Shown here piece after piece: positions 1-13,497 of a stretch of 64,000 bases of DNA (positions are counted from its first letter, which is position 1; each line of letters opens with the position of its first letter). This stretch comes from Streptomyces huiliensis. Its GTDB lineage: Bacteria > Actinomycetota > Actinomycetes > Streptomycetales > Streptomycetaceae. The notes below the pieces were generated by a model. That model was given only the letters and a program-made list of their open reading frames with translations, was not told the origin of the DNA and did not search any database. The position numbers were made by a program, and so were the translations under genes. The DNA is taken from NCBI RefSeq assembly GCF_020037025.1, contig NZ_JAIQLH010000033.1, positions 29,502-93,501 of the forward strand. The letters are read 5' to 3'.

Positions 1-1265
1 TTGACGACGACGCGGCAGGTGGGGATGCGGTCGGCGAGGAGGGCCACGCGGTCGTCGCGGCGGGTGTGGATGCCGCAGCTGTGGCCCCGGCCGCAGCGGT
101 CGAGGATGTCCCGCACCACGCCCACGGCCCGCTCGAAGTCGTCGTAGACGGCGAGGGTGAGGAGCGGCGAGATCTTCTCGCGGAGGATGGGGTCGTCCGG
201 CCCCGGGTCCGGGCAGTCGAGGACCAGGACGGCCGCCTTGCCCGCGTCCGTGACCCCGGCGGCCTCGGCGATGGCCGCGGCGGGGCGGCCGATCAGCTCG
301 CGGTCCAGGGTGCGGCCGTCGGGCCAGAGCGCGGCGCGGATCCGGGCGGTGGCGGGGCCGTCGCACAAGTGGGCGCCCAGCCGCACGAGTTCGGCGCGGA
401 AGCGGTCGGCCACGGAGCGGTGGACGAAGACGTTGCTCTCCGAAGAGCAGGAGGTGCCGTTGTTGTAGGAGGCGCCGGTGGCGATGGCCTCGGCCGCGGC
501 CGTGAGGTCGGCGGTCTCGTCCACCAGGACCGTCGGGTTGCCGACTCCCGCGCCCAGGGCGGGCGTTCCGCTCTCGTGGGCACGGCGTACGGTTCCGGGG
601 CCGCCGATGGCGACGACCTGGTCGGCCGCGCGCATCAGCGCGGTGCCGGCGGCGCGGCCGGTGACCTCCAGGCACTGGAAGAGGTCGGCGGGCGCGTCCG
701 CGTCCTCCAGGGCCTCGCGCATCAGCCGGACGACCTCGCGGGCGGTGGTGTGGGCGCGGGGGTTGGGCGTGAAGACGGCGGCGTTGCGGGTCTTCAGGAT
801 GGGCAGGGCGTTGCAGACGATCCCGGGGCCGGGCGCGGTGGCCGGACTGGCCACCGCGATGACGCCCATCGGCTTGGCGATCCTGGTCAGCCCGAGTTCC
901 GGGAGTTCCTCGACGACGCCGGTGGTGCGGACGCCGTGCAGGTCGCGGAGGACGCCGAGGACGCGGCGGCGCTGCATGGCGTGGAGGTGCTCGGTGTCGC
1001 CGAGGCGGGTGTCGCGGCGGCTGAGGCGGGCGATGTGGCGGGCGTTGTCGTCGCGGTAGCACTGCCAGGCGACGGCGGCGACGAGGTCGTCGATCCGCTG
1101 CTGGGGCCAGTGGGCGATCTGCCGCTGGGCGGCGCGGGCGCGCCGGACGGCGGCGTCGACGGCTGCCGCCGTGGGATCGATCACGGGGTCGGTCACGGAT
1201 GCTTCGGCGCCGGCCGGGCGGCCGACCTGCGGAGTCTGCGGGACGTGCGAGGCCGGAGTGGCCAT
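1..1265 (-). CDS. CoA-acylating-type aldehyde dehydrogenase (3' end beyond window)
   Basis: The frame runs off the left edge, so only about 421 N-terminal residues are present. It belongs to the NAD(P)-dependent aldehyde dehydrogenase superfamily and looks most like the CoA-acylating branch (EutE, AdhE N-half, SauS). NNGTSCSSES at about 268-277 places a probable catalytic Cys272 where AdhE-type enzymes have a DNG..CASE motif, and IAKPMGVIAVASPAT at 128-142 matches the cofactor block. The ATG start has AGGAGA five bases upstream. It lies 286 bp downstream of the C-A-T-E NRPS on the same strand. That position suggests a role in making or releasing the siderophore, but this is inference; the substrate is unknown. 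The family assignment is firm, the acylating subtype less so. Confidence 0.8.
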   Translation of the reverse strand, partial: MATPASHVPQTPQVGRPAGAEASVTDPVIDPTAAAVDAAVRRARAAQRQIAHWPQQRIDDLVAAVAWQCYRDDNARHIARLSRRDTRLGDTEHLHAMQRRRVLGVLRDLHGVRTTGVVEELPELGLTRIAKPMGVIAVASPATAPGPGIVCNALPILKTRNAAVFTPNPRAHTTAREVVRLMREALEDADAPADLFQCLEVTGRAAGTALMRAADQVVAIGGPGTVRRAHESGTPALGAGVGNPTVLVDETADLTAAAEAIATGASYNNGTSCSSESNVFVHRSVADRFRAELVRLGAHLCDGPATARIRAALWPDGRTLDRELIGRPAAAIAEAAGVTDAGKAAVLVLDCPDPGPDDPILREKISPLLTLAVYDDFERAVGVVRDILDRCGRGHSCGIHTRRDDRVALLADRIPTCRVVV

Positions 1266-1530
1266 GGTGGTCTCCTGTGGGGGACGTGCGGGGAACCTCA
1301 AGGCAGGGGTGGTGAGTGGCTGGGCGAGTGGAGTGGGTCGAGGTCGCCGGTCGGCCGCGCGGCGGCGCACCGCCTCGGGCCGGACCGTTCGGGCGGGGCG
1401 GCCGAGTCGCCGAGCAGTCCGCCGGGCGGGGCGGCCGGATCCGAAGGGTGGGCCGGGCAGGGGCCGGCCGGCCCCGCGGATCCGCCTGGCCGGCAGACCG
1501 GACGGAATCGGTCATGACCGGCCCACGGAC

Positions 1531-1547
1531 CGGACGACGGTCGTCCG
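1531..1547. terminator. hairpin just downstream of the NRPS stop
   Basis: CGGACGAC-G-GTCGTCCG is a perfect inverted repeat beginning five bases past the stop codon of the minus-strand NRPS gene. Folded as RNA it gives a six-base-pair GC stem with a five-base loop. No U tract follows, as is usual in Streptomyces, so it may only attenuate. The rest of the 1266-1551 gap is GC-rich and also holds a 14-base palindrome (1461-1474) and a 12-base palindrome (1509-1520). I see no gene in it. Confidence 0.45.
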
Positions 1548-1551
1548 CTCC

Positions 1552-6162
<4,611 letters not shown>

Positions 6163-6230
6163 GGGTCGTTCCCCTCGTTCCGTTCCCTGCGGTCCACCGG
6201 CCGGGCGCCTCGGGGGCGCCCGGTCCCGGC

Positions 6231-9200
6231 TCAGAGCTGCGATGCGATCTCGTCGGGTGTGAGGCCCTCGATCTCCAGACAGATTTCGGCGGCTTCCTCC
6301 AGCCGCGCGGGATCGTCCTCGGCGGCCCGCAGTTCGGCGGCGAGGCCGGCGACGGTGGGGGCGGCGAAGACCGCGCGGACGGTGAGGTCGGGGGTGTCGA
6401 GGGACTCGCGGATCCGGCCGACGATCCGGGTGGCGAGCAGCGAGTCGCCGCCGAGCGCGAAGAAGTCGTCGTCGGGGCCGACGGCCGGGGCGTGGATGAC
6501 TTCCTGCCAGATGCCGGCCAGGACGCGTTCCAGGGCGGTGGCGGGGGCCGGTGCCTTCTCCTGGGTCTCCTCTTCGGGAGTGGCGGCCAGGGCGCGCCGG
6601 TCGACCTTGCCGTTGGCGGTCAGCGGGAAGCGGTCGGCGAACCGCAGGCTGCCCGGGACCATGTGCTCGGGGAGCCGGTCGCGCAGGAGCGCCAGCACCT
6701 CGTCGACCGGAGGCACCGGGTGCCCGCTCCGGACGGTGGCGTGGGCGGCGATGCCGCGGTACCCGGGCCCGTCCGGCCGGGGCACGGCGACGGCGACGGC
6801 CGCGGCGACGGCCGGGTGGGACCGCAACGCGGCCTCAATCTCGCCGAGTTCGACGCGCCGCCCGCGGATCTTCACCTGGGAGTCGGCGCGGCCCGCGAAC
6901 TCGATGGTCCCGTCGGGGCGGAAGCGGCCCAGGTCGCCGGTGCGGTAGAGGCGGTCGCCGGTGACGGGGTGGTGGACGAACGCGGCGGCGGTGCGCTCGG
7001 CGTCCTCCCAGTAGCCGGCGGCGACGCCGGGCCCGGCGCAGTACATCTCCCCCGTCACCCCGTCGGGAACGTCCCGCATCCCGTCGTTGAGCAGGTGGTA
7101 ACGGGTGTTGGCGATCGGCCGGCCGTACGGGATGGTGGGCAGCGCGGTGTCGGCCTCGGCGACCGGGTGCCAGATGTTCCAGAGGGTGGTCTCCGTGGGT
7201 CCGCCGACGCCGGTGACGCGGATGCCGGGAACCGAGCGGAGCAGCCGTTCCGGTACGTGCGGGGGTATCCAGTCGCCGCCGAGCAGGACGAGCCGCAGCG
7301 AGGCCGGCGGGCGGGCGCCGGTGCGGGCGTCCTCCAGCAGCATCTCCATGGCGGCGGGCACGGAGTTCCACAGCGTCACGCCGTGCGCGGCGACGAGTTC
7401 GGCCCAGTGGGCGGGGTCGCGGTCGCGGCCGGGCTCGGGGACGACGACGGAACCGCCCGCGCCGAGGACGCCGAACAGGTCGAAGGCCGACATGTCGTGG
7501 TGCAGCGCGGTGACGGCCAGTGCGCGGTCGTCCGGCCCGACCTCGAACGCGTCGAGGGTGGCCAGCAGGGCGTTGACCATGCCCCGGTGCCGGATCATGG
7601 CGCCCTTGGGCTCACCGGTGGAACCGGACGTGAACAGCAGGTACGCGAGGTCGTCGGGGCCCTGGGCGGGCGGGAGCGGGTCGGCGGGCAGTCCGTCGAG
7701 TCCGGTGTCGACGGACAGGACGCGGAGGCCGAGGTCGGCGGGCAGTTCACGGATGGCCGGCTCGGCGGACCGGGTCAGCAGGTGCCGGGCGCCGGTGCGG
7801 CGCAGGATGCCGTGCAGCCGGGCGGCGGGCTGCCGCGGGTCGAGCGGGACGTACGGGGTGCCGGCGAAGAGGGCGCCGTACGCGGCGGCGAACTGCTCCC
7901 AGCCGCGGTCCATGACGACGGCGACCGGGCGGCTGGGTTCGGCGCCCTCGCGGCGCAGCCAGTGGGCCACCCGCCGGGCGCGGTCGGCGAGTTCGCCGTG
8001 GGTGAGGGTGGCGTCGGGGGCGACGACGGCGGTGCGCTCGGGGTGCTCGGCCGCGTGTCGGGCGAAGAGGTCCTGGACCAGCAGGTCCGGTACGGGACGG
8101 TCCGGCCCGGCGATGCCCTGCCGTATGCCGTCGGGGCGGACGGGCAGCGGCTCGTCCCAGGCGGACTCGTCGGCCTCCAGCCGGTCCAGAAGGTCCCGGA
8201 ACGCGGCGAACATGGCGTCCATGAGGCCGGCGGGGAACAGCTCGTCGACGGCGTCCCAGTTGACGAAGAGGTCGCCGTCGTGCTCGTCGATCTGCACGTC
8301 GAGGTAGACCTGCGGCGTCTGCGAGATGGTGTACAGCTCCTCCAGCAGGCCGCCGAGCAGCGGCCGGTCGCCGCCGCGCAGGCCGATGGTGCTGGTGAGG
8401 ACGACGGGCATCAGGGCCTGCCGGAAGCCGCCCTGGTGGCGGACGAGTTCGCGGAGCAGCTCGACGCCGGTGACGTGCTGGTGGGCGAGGTCGCGCCAGC
8501 CCTGCTCCTGGACGCGGGCGGCGCGTTCGGCGAAGGTCCCGGGGGTGCGGTGGTCGACTTCGAGGAGGGAGAACGACGCGAACTCGCCGAGGACGCGGTC
8601 CGCCTGCGGGAGCAGCGGCAGCCGGTTCATCCGGGGGATGTTGAGGGTGAAGCGGGCGCTCTCGCTCCAGTGCGCCAGCACCTCCGCGAACGCGGCGATG
8701 GCCAGGCCGCTGGGGGTGAGTCCGGCATGGGCGGCGCGGGTCTTCAGCCGCTTCCAGCGGGCGGCGTCCATGCGGTGGCGGCGGCCGGTGAAGGTGTGGC
8801 GGGCGAGCTCGGCGGGGTCGCGGACGAGCGGCAGCCGGGGGGACGGCGGCAGCTCGGGCAGCCGCTCGGTCCAGTAGGCGCGGGAGGCGCGGTACTCGTC
8901 GGAGTCCCGGGTGGCGGCCTCGGCGAGCACGTAGTCGCGGAACGTCGTCTCCAGCGGAGGGAGTTCGGCGTCCGGGTCGGCGTAGTACGCGGAGAGGTCG
9001 GCGAGCAGCAGCTTCCAGCTGAGGAAGTCGAGGATCAGGGCGTCGAAGTCGACGTGGACGCGGACGCGGTCGTCGGCGAGCCGGCTGAGCACGACGCCGA
9101 ACAGGAACGGCCCGTCGGCCGGGAGCACCCGGTGGGACATCGCGTCCCGGATCGCGTCGAGCCGGGCGCGCACGGTCTCCTCGTCGGCGCCTCGCAGGTC

Positions 9201-9590
9201 GACGGTCTCGACGGGCGGGGGCGGCACCTCGGCGCGGATCCGCTGCTCGCCGCGCTCGGCGTCGATGGCCAGCCGCAGGACGCCGTGCCGGGCCACGACC
9301 CGCTCCCAGGCGGTGGTGAACCGGGGGATGTCGAGGTCGCCCTCGAACTCGTAGTAGGCGTGGGTGGAGACGTTCCCGAGCTCGAACACGTCGGTGCGGC
9401 CCAGGAGGTACGCCTGCTGTGTGTCGGTGAGCGGGAACGGCTCGTGGCGCGCGCCGGGGTCGGGGGCGGGTGCGTCGGGCGTGGCGGATGCGCCGGGTGC
9501 GGCAGATGCGCCGGGTGTGGCTGACGCCGGCTCGACGGGTGCCGGCGCGGCGGGTGCCGGTGCTGCGGGTCGGGGCAGGTCGTGGGCCAC
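6231..9590 (-). CDS. Non-ribosomal peptide synthetase, heterocyclizing Cy-A-T module
   Basis: The N-terminal condensation-type domain has the cyclization signature DALILDFLS instead of HHxxxDG, so it should condense an aryl-carrier substrate with Cys, Ser or Thr and close a thiazoline or oxazoline ring. The adenylation domain has [13 protein letters not shown] and a terminal LTANGKVDR. The carrier domain has [15 protein letters not shown]. My by-eye specificity string is D-M-F-N-L-G-V-L-W, nearest the cysteine type (D-L-Y-N-x-S-L-I-W), so cysteine is favoured but not proven. The frame is open to 9767, but I prefer GTG at 9590. Upstream of it the translation is Pro/Arg low-complexity, and AAAGG lies ten bases before the GTG. 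The first 60 residues are an Ala/Pro-rich linker. It forms an assembly line with the carrier at 10016 and the C-A-T-E protein. Confidence 0.92.
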   Translation of the reverse strand: MAHDLPRPAAPAPAAPAPVEPASATPGASAAPGASATPDAPAPDPGARHEPFPLTDTQQAYLLGRTDVFELGNVSTHAYYEFEGDLDIPRFTTAWERVVARHGVLRLAIDAERGEQRIRAEVPPPPVETVDLRGADEETVRARLDAIRDAMSHRVLPADGPFLFGVVLSRLADDRVRVHVDFDALILDFLSWKLLLADLSAYYADPDAELPPLETTFRDYVLAEAATRDSDEYRASRAYWTERLPELPPSPRLPLVRDPAELARHTFTGRRHRMDAARWKRLKTRAAHAGLTPSGLAIAAFAEVLAHWSESARFTLNIPRMNRLPLLPQADRVLGEFASFSLLEVDHRTPGTFAERAARVQEQGWRDLAHQHVTGVELLRELVRHQGGFRQALMPVVLTSTIGLRGGDRPLLGGLLEELYTISQTPQVYLDVQIDEHDGDLFVNWDAVDELFPAGLMDAMFAAFRDLLDRLEADESAWDEPLPVRPDGIRQGIAGPDRPVPDLLVQDLFARHAAEHPERTAVVAPDATLTHGELADRARRVAHWLRREGAEPSRPVAVVMDRGWEQFAAAYGALFAGTPYVPLDPRQPAARLHGILRRTGARHLLTRSAEPAIRELPADLGLRVLSVDTGLDGLPADPLPPAQGPDDLAYLLFTSGSTGEPKGAMIRHRGMVNALLATLDAFEVGPDDRALAVTALHHDMSAFDLFGVLGAGGSVVVPEPGRDRDPAHWAELVAAHGVTLWNSVPAAMEMLLEDARTGARPPASLRLVLLGGDWIPPHVPERLLRSVPGIRVTGVGGPTETTLWNIWHPVAEADTALPTIPYGRPIANTRYHLLNDGMRDVPDGVTGEMYCAGPGVAAGYWEDAERTAAAFVHHPVTGDRLYRTGDLGRFRPDGTIEFAGRADSQVKIRGRRVELGEIEAALRSHPAVAAAVAVAVPRPDGPGYRGIAAHATVRSGHPVPPVDEVLALLRDRLPEHMVPGSLRFADRFPLTANGKVDRRALAATPEEETQEKAPAPATALERVLAGIWQEVIHAPAVGPDDDFFALGGDSLLATRIVGRIRESLDTPDLTVRAVFAAPTVAGLAAELRAAEDDPARLEEAAEICLEIEGLTPDEIASQL

Positions 9591-10015
9591 CTGGGAGTCG
9601 CCTTTCCTTTGGTACTTGGTGCTCAGTGCTCGGTGCTCGGTGCGCGGTACGCGCCGCTCCGGCCGGGGCGCGGGGGCGCGCGGCGCCGACGCCCCGGGCG
9701 AAACCGGCGGCGGGACGGGATCGGCCGGATCCAGGGGCGCGTCCGGGCCGGGCCGCCCGGCGGGCACGCCGGGGCGCGGGGTGGGCGGGGGACGGAGATC
9801 TCCGGGGCGAAGCGGTTTCCGGACACTTTCCGGAACTCGACGGAATCCGACGGCACTCGATGGAATCCGACAGAGCCCGACGAAATCCGGCCGGTCGATT
9901 CCGGTCGGTTATCGGCCGTCCGGCGTGCATTCAGTCGATGGTCTACCCAAGTATGTATTTTCGGCCGTCGTTTTCCGGCCTGCCGAAAACTCGGCGGCGA
10001 CCCGCCGGAGCAGCC
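9591..10015. other. Gap between the aryl carrier and Cy-A-T genes
   Basis: There are 425 bp with no convincing gene between two genes of the same assembly line. The part near 9930-9970 is AT-richer than its surroundings and could hold a promoter for the NRPS. A three-copy 20-bp repeat lies at 9831-9890, and GTGCTC-type short repeats lie near 9620-9650. Confidence 0.5.
9831..9890. repeat. Three imperfect 20-bp tandem repeats upstream of the NRPS
   Basis: Consecutive 20-base units begin CGGAACTCGACGG, CGGCACTCGATGG and CAGAGCCCGACGA. Each ends in AATCCG plus one or two bases. A fourth, weaker unit may follow. The regular 20-bp period and the upstream position would fit an array of regulator sites, but no known box is recognised. 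Confidence 0.6.
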
Positions 10016-10267
10016 TCAGCCGACCGCGCCGGCGAAGAGTTCCGACCACTCGCGGACGGTGGGCCGCTTCGCCAGCTCGACGTACGGCACGTCGAAGCCC
10101 CGGGACCGCCAGCGGGCGGAGAGGGTCATCATGCGGATGGAGTCGAGCCCTTCGGCGAGCAGGTTGTCGTCGAGCCCGACCTCGTCGACCGGGAGGTCGA
10201 GGATCTCGGCGACATCCGCTCTGATCTCGTCAATCGGCAGCGGCGCGGGGTCCGTCAAGGTCGTCAT
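10016..10267 (-). CDS. Free-standing aryl carrier protein
   Basis: This 83-residue protein resembles the C-terminal aryl carrier domain of DhbB/EntB. LLAEGLDSIRMM at about 41-52 contains the serine that would carry phosphopantetheine, and the flanking VPYVELAKRPTVREW is typical of aryl carriers rather than peptidyl carriers. It would hold salicylate or 2,3-dihydroxybenzoate for the heterocyclizing NRPS. No isochorismatase domain is attached and no aryl-acid adenylating enzyme is in the window. Start choice is uncertain: the ATG directly abuts GAGGAG, while an in-frame TTG nine bases further on has normal spacing. Confidence 0.9.
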   Translation of the reverse strand: MTTLTDPAPLPIDEIRADVAEILDLPVDEVGLDDNLLAEGLDSIRMMTLSARWRSRGFDVPYVELAKRPTVREWSELFAGAVG

Positions 10268-10788
10268 CTCCTCGGGCAGGGGGTGCCGTGACGCGGCCGG
10301 GGCCGGCGTCCGGGCGGGCGGACGCGGCGCCCGGCGGCACGGCGGTCGGTGGCACGGGTTCGGCCCGGAAGGGGAACCGCGTCAAGTAGGGAAGAGAGGG
10401 AAGCGGGGGGAACAGGGCCGCCGGCAGGTCGCCGGCGCGGGCCGGGGAGGCCGGCCGTTCAGCGCTCGGACCGGAGCGGTTCCACTCGGATCGGACACCG
10501 CCGACGGAATTGGCCGGAATTCTGCGTGAGCACTCGCCGAATCCTTTCGTCGCGCCCGCATTTCGAACCCTCGATGCCGCAAACCTAGCAAGGGTCACCT
10601 TACCTGACCACACGGCGGATCCGTGTCCCACGTCACACTACTTTACGCATATAACCCAAGGTCAGGGGCGGGCTCCCGGAAGCCCTCCACCGCTGGTGAA
10701 CCGGCGCCCCGGGCCCGGTACGGCTCCGCCCCGGCACCACGCTCCGTGAGCGCGGGCCGGGGCGGAGGCTCGTGTCCCCGACAGGCCG
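10268..10788. other. Regulatory intergenic region upstream of the aryl carrier gene
   Basis: 521 bp without a convincing gene. The carrier-proximal 300 bp are GC-rich. The part from 10500 to 10670 is clearly AT-richer and holds a candidate iron box (10589-10607) and the 12-mer TTTACGCATATA (10642-10653), which recurs beside the iron box at 15.4 kb. It probably contains the promoter of the NRPS transcription unit. Confidence 0.5.
10589..10607 (-). promoter_or_regulatory. Candidate DmdR/DtxR iron box (weak)
   Basis: Read on the minus strand, the 19-mer TCAGGTAAGGTGACCCTTG matches about 14 of 19 positions of actinobacterial iron boxes of the TTAGGTAAGGCTACCCTAA type. It lies about 320 bp upstream of the aryl carrier gene in AT-richer DNA. 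The match is imperfect, but siderophore operons are normally repressed by Fe-DmdR1 through such a site. Confidence 0.5.
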
Positions 10789-12261
10789 TCAGGACACCGA
10801 CGTCGGCGCCGACTCCATCTCCGGTCCGGGCTCGACTCCCGCGGCCGGCCGCGCCCGCCCCGGGAGCACGGCCGTCAGCAGCGCCGCCACCGCCAGCAGC
10901 CCCGCGCCCGCCAAGAGGGCCAGCCCGTAGCCGTCGTTGAGCGCCACCAGCGGCGCGTCGCCGCGGTCCGTCAGCGTCGTCGTCCGGCTCGTCGCCACGC
11001 TCACGGTGACCGCCAGGCCCAGGGAACCGCCCACCTGCTGGGCGCTGTTGAGGATGCCGGAGGCCATCCCCGCGTCGGCCGGCGGCACGCCGGTGGTCGC
11101 GGCGTGGGCCAGCGGGACCACGCACGCGCCGATGCCCAGGCTGGTGACCAGCGACGGGCCGAGCACGTCGGTGAAGAAGCCGCCGTCGGCGCTGATGCGG
11201 CTGAACCAGAACAGCCCCAGCGCCCCGACCAGCGCGCCGACCGCCGCGGGCAGCCGGGGCCCGGTCTTGGCGTAGACGCGCCCGATGAGCATGGCGCTGG
11301 TGACGAAGCCGAGGCAGAAGGGGATGAACGCCAGGCCCGCGACGGCCGGGCTGTAGTCCAGGACCCGCTGGAGGTAGAGCGAGACGAAGTAGAAGCTCGC
11401 GAACTGGCCGGCCGCGAGCAGCAGCATCGTCACGTTCGCCCCGCTGACCGTCCGGTTCGCGAACAGCCCCAGCCGCACCAGGGGGTTGCGGGCGGCCCGG
11501 GACTCGTACCAGACGAAGCCGCCCAGCAGCACCACCGCGGCACCGAGCAGGCCCAGCGTCAGCGGAGAGGAGAGCGGATGGTCGCCGGTGCGCCCCACCC
11601 CGTACACCAGGGCGGCCAGGCCGGTGGTGGCGAGCAGCGCGCCGCCCACGTCGAGCCGGCTGCGGCGCTCGGGCCGGCCGTCGGGGACCATGCGTCCGGC
11701 CACCGCGGCCAGCACCACGACCGGCACGTTGATCAGCAGCACCCAGCGCCAGTCCAGGTACTCGGTGAGCACCCCGCCGATGAGCACCCCGGCCGCGCCG
11801 CCCGCCGAACCGGCCGCGCTCCACCAGCCCAGCGCCCGGCCGCGCGCCGGGCCCTCGGGGAAGCAGGTGGTGACGATGGTCAGCGCGGCGGGGGCCAGGA
11901 CGGCCGCGCCCAGGCCCTGCACCGCGCGCGCTGCGACCAGTTGGCCCGGTGTCTGGGCGATCCCGCCGGCCAGGCTGGCCAGGCCGAACAGGCCGAGGCC
12001 CCACCAGAGCACCAGCCGGCGCCCGTAGAGGTCGGCGATCCGGCCGCCGAGCAGCAGGCAGCCGCCGAAGACCAGGGTGTAGGCGTTCACCACCCACAGC
12101 AGCCCGGACTCGGTGAAGCCCAGGTCCTCCCGCATGGCCGCGAGGGCCACGTTCACCACGGAGGCGTCCAGTGTCACCATGAACTGGACGGCCACCACCA
12201 CCGCCAGCACCCAGCCGTACCGGATGCCCTCTCCGGCCTCAGCCGGCACTTCGTCCCGCAC
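10789..12261 (-). CDS. MFS multidrug/siderophore exporter, DHA2 (EmrB/QacA) family
   Basis: A roughly 490-residue membrane protein with about 14 hydrophobic segments. Motif A is present as GGRIADLYGRR, and MVTLDASVVNVAL is the TM1 motif of the 14-TMS DHA2 family. It lies between the siderophore biosynthesis genes and the flavin reductase, so its likely job is to export the finished siderophore (inference). The frame extends to ATG 12279, but that ATG directly abuts its GAGGG. GTG 12261 has AGGAG six bases upstream and was chosen. The C-terminus is a short hydrophilic tail. Confidence 0.87.
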   Translation of the reverse strand: MRDEVPAEAGEGIRYGWVLAVVVAVQFMVTLDASVVNVALAAMREDLGFTESGLLWVVNAYTLVFGGCLLLGGRIADLYGRRLVLWWGLGLFGLASLAGGIAQTPGQLVAARAVQGLGAAVLAPAALTIVTTCFPEGPARGRALGWWSAAGSAGGAAGVLIGGVLTEYLDWRWVLLINVPVVVLAAVAGRMVPDGRPERRSRLDVGGALLATTGLAALVYGVGRTGDHPLSSPLTLGLLGAAVVLLGGFVWYESRAARNPLVRLGLFANRTVSGANVTMLLLAAGQFASFYFVSLYLQRVLDYSPAVAGLAFIPFCLGFVTSAMLIGRVYAKTGPRLPAAVGALVGALGLFWFSRISADGGFFTDVLGPSLVTSLGIGACVVPLAHAATTGVPPADAGMASGILNSAQQVGGSLGLAVTVSVATSRTTTLTDRGDAPLVALNDGYGLALLAGAGLLAVAALLTAVLPGRARPAAGVEPGPEMESAPTSVS

Positions 12262-12368
12262 GTCGCGCTCCTGTCCCATCCCTCGACTGTCGGACCTCTG
12301 CTGTCGGATCTTCGACCGGGCGGCGGTCCGGACGGCGGCCCGTTGGACCGGCCCGCCACCGCCCGCGG

Positions 12369-13289
12369 CTACCGCGTCGCCGCGTCCACCGCTTCGTTCG
12401 CGCTCACCGCTTCGTTCGCGCTCACCGCCTCGCCCGCGTTCGACGCCTCGCCCGCGTTCGACGCCTCATCCGCGTTCACGTCGTCGCCCTCGGTGGCGAC
12501 CCACTGCTCGACCGTCATCCCGTGCCGCCAGTAGCCGGAGGCGTCCAGGGCGCCGCGCTCCAGGCCGCGCTCCCCGAGCAGGTGGCGGCGGACGGCGCGG
12601 ACGGCGCTCGCCTCGCCGGCGACCCAGGCGTGGACGACGCCTTCGGGCCATTCCAGTTCACGGACCGCGCGCTCCAGCGGCGTCGGCGAGCGCCAACCGG
12701 CGGGGTCGCGCCGCACCCAGCGGACCTCGGTGCCGGGGGGCGCCTCCAGGTACTGCTCGTCGTCCTCGTCCGCCACTTCGGCGATCACCAGGGCCCGGCT
12801 GCCGGCGGGTATCCGTTCCAGCATGGTGGCCATGGCGGGCAGGGCGGTCTCGTCGCCGGCGATCAGGTGGACGTCGGCCTCGGGGGCGGGCGTCCAGCCG
12901 CCGGTCGGCCCGGCGATGCCGAGCATGTCGCCGGGGCGGGCGCGGCGGGCCCAGTCGACGGCGCGGCCGTCGCCGTGGATGACGAAGTCGATGTCCAGTT
13001 CCAGGGTGTCCGGGTCGAAGGAGCGGACCGTGTACGTCCGGGCGTGCGGCACGGCCGCGCCCTCGGGGTACCGCATCCCGGTGGGGCCGATCTCCGGCAG
13101 GGCGGGCGCCCGCTCCCCCGGCGCGGGGAAGAACAGTTTGATCCGCTCGTCGGCGGTGCGGCCCGCCGCGAAGCCGCGCAGCGTCTCGCCGCCGACCCGC
13201 AGCCGCAGCATGCGGGGGGTGAGCGCGGTGGCCCGCAGCAGCGGGGCCAGATAGGTCTCGATCCGGGCTCGCGGGAGCCGCTTGCGCAT
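12369..13289 (-). CDS. Siderophore-interacting protein, FAD-binding ferric-siderophore reductase
   Basis: Belongs to the ViuB/YqjH family that reduces Fe(III)-siderophores in the cytoplasm to release iron. The family blocks ARTYTVRSFDPDTLELDIDF (flavin site), HLIAGDETALPA (pyridine-nucleotide side) and the C-terminal SGYWRHGMTVEQW are all visible. ATG 13289 has GAGGGA just upstream; the frame is open to 13325, but those extra codons overlap the divergent promoter. The last 40 residues are an unusual acidic low-complexity tail of hexapeptides (ASNAGE, AVSANE) encoded by 18-bp DNA repeats. It works with the receptor and permeases of this locus. Confidence 0.9.
   Translation of the reverse strand: MRKRLPRARIETYLAPLLRATALTPRMLRLRVGGETLRGFAAGRTADERIKLFFPAPGERAPALPEIGPTGMRYPEGAAVPHARTYTVRSFDPDTLELDIDFVIHGDGRAVDWARRARPGDMLGIAGPTGGWTPAPEADVHLIAGDETALPAMATMLERIPAGSRALVIAEVADEDDEQYLEAPPGTEVRWVRRDPAGWRSPTPLERAVRELEWPEGVVHAWVAGEASAVRAVRRHLLGERGLERGALDASGYWRHGMTVEQWVATEGDDVNADEASNAGEASNAGEAVSANEAVSANEAVDAATR
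12391..12480. repeat. Five 18-bp tandem repeats in the 3' end of the siderophore reductase gene
   Basis: Two perfect units GCTTCGTTCGCGCTCACC are followed by two perfect units GCCTCGCCCGCGTTCGAC and one variant. All stay in frame and encode hexapeptides at the extreme C-terminus, so copy number can change without breaking the enzyme. Confidence 0.85.
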
Positions 13290-13366
13290 ACTTCCCTCGG
13301 CTCGCCTCATCGGCGGCCACCTCATTTCCGTGGGTCTCGCTCCTCGGGCTCGATCGAGCGAGAGTT

Positions 13367-13396
13367 ATCCTACATGTATAAAAAAGCTACCCTCAA
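13367..13396 (-). promoter_or_regulatory. Probable promoter of the siderophore reductase gene
   Basis: On the minus strand, TTGAGG (13396-13391), an 18-bp spacer and TAGGAT (13372-13367) make a good HrdB-type promoter about 78 bp upstream of ATG 13289. The spacer contains the palindrome TACATGTA. The site sits in the divergent region shared with the TetR gene, which may bind here. Confidence 0.55.
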
Positions 13397-13409
13397 GCTC
13401 TCACGGCGA

Positions 13410-13472
13410 CCGAGGACCGCCACGGGCGCACCGAGGACCGCCGCGGGCGCACCGAGGACCGCCGCGGACGCG
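13410..13472. repeat. Three 21-bp tandem repeats upstream of the TetR gene
   Basis: The unit CCGAGGACCGCCGCGGGCG plus two more bases occurs three times in a row at 13410, 13431 and 13452 with few differences. It lies between the reductase promoter and the TetR coding region, probably in the untranslated leader. Confidence 0.8.
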
Positions 13473-13497
13473 AGCGGGTACGAGAAAGGGCAGAACA

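Noticed and set aside
6492..9524. A 1010-codon plus-strand open frame opposite the Cy-A-T gene
   Set aside because: Same explanation: low-complexity Gly/Val/Glu-rich translation antisense to a gene with complete domain motifs.
9831..9890. The 20-bp repeats as a CRISPR or IS end
   Set aside because: No spacers, no transposase and no terminal inverted repeats nearby.
10230..10631. A 133-codon minus-strand frame upstream of the aryl carrier gene
   Set aside because: It overlaps the carrier gene and the iron box, has no ribosome-binding site, and its composition is unlike a protein.
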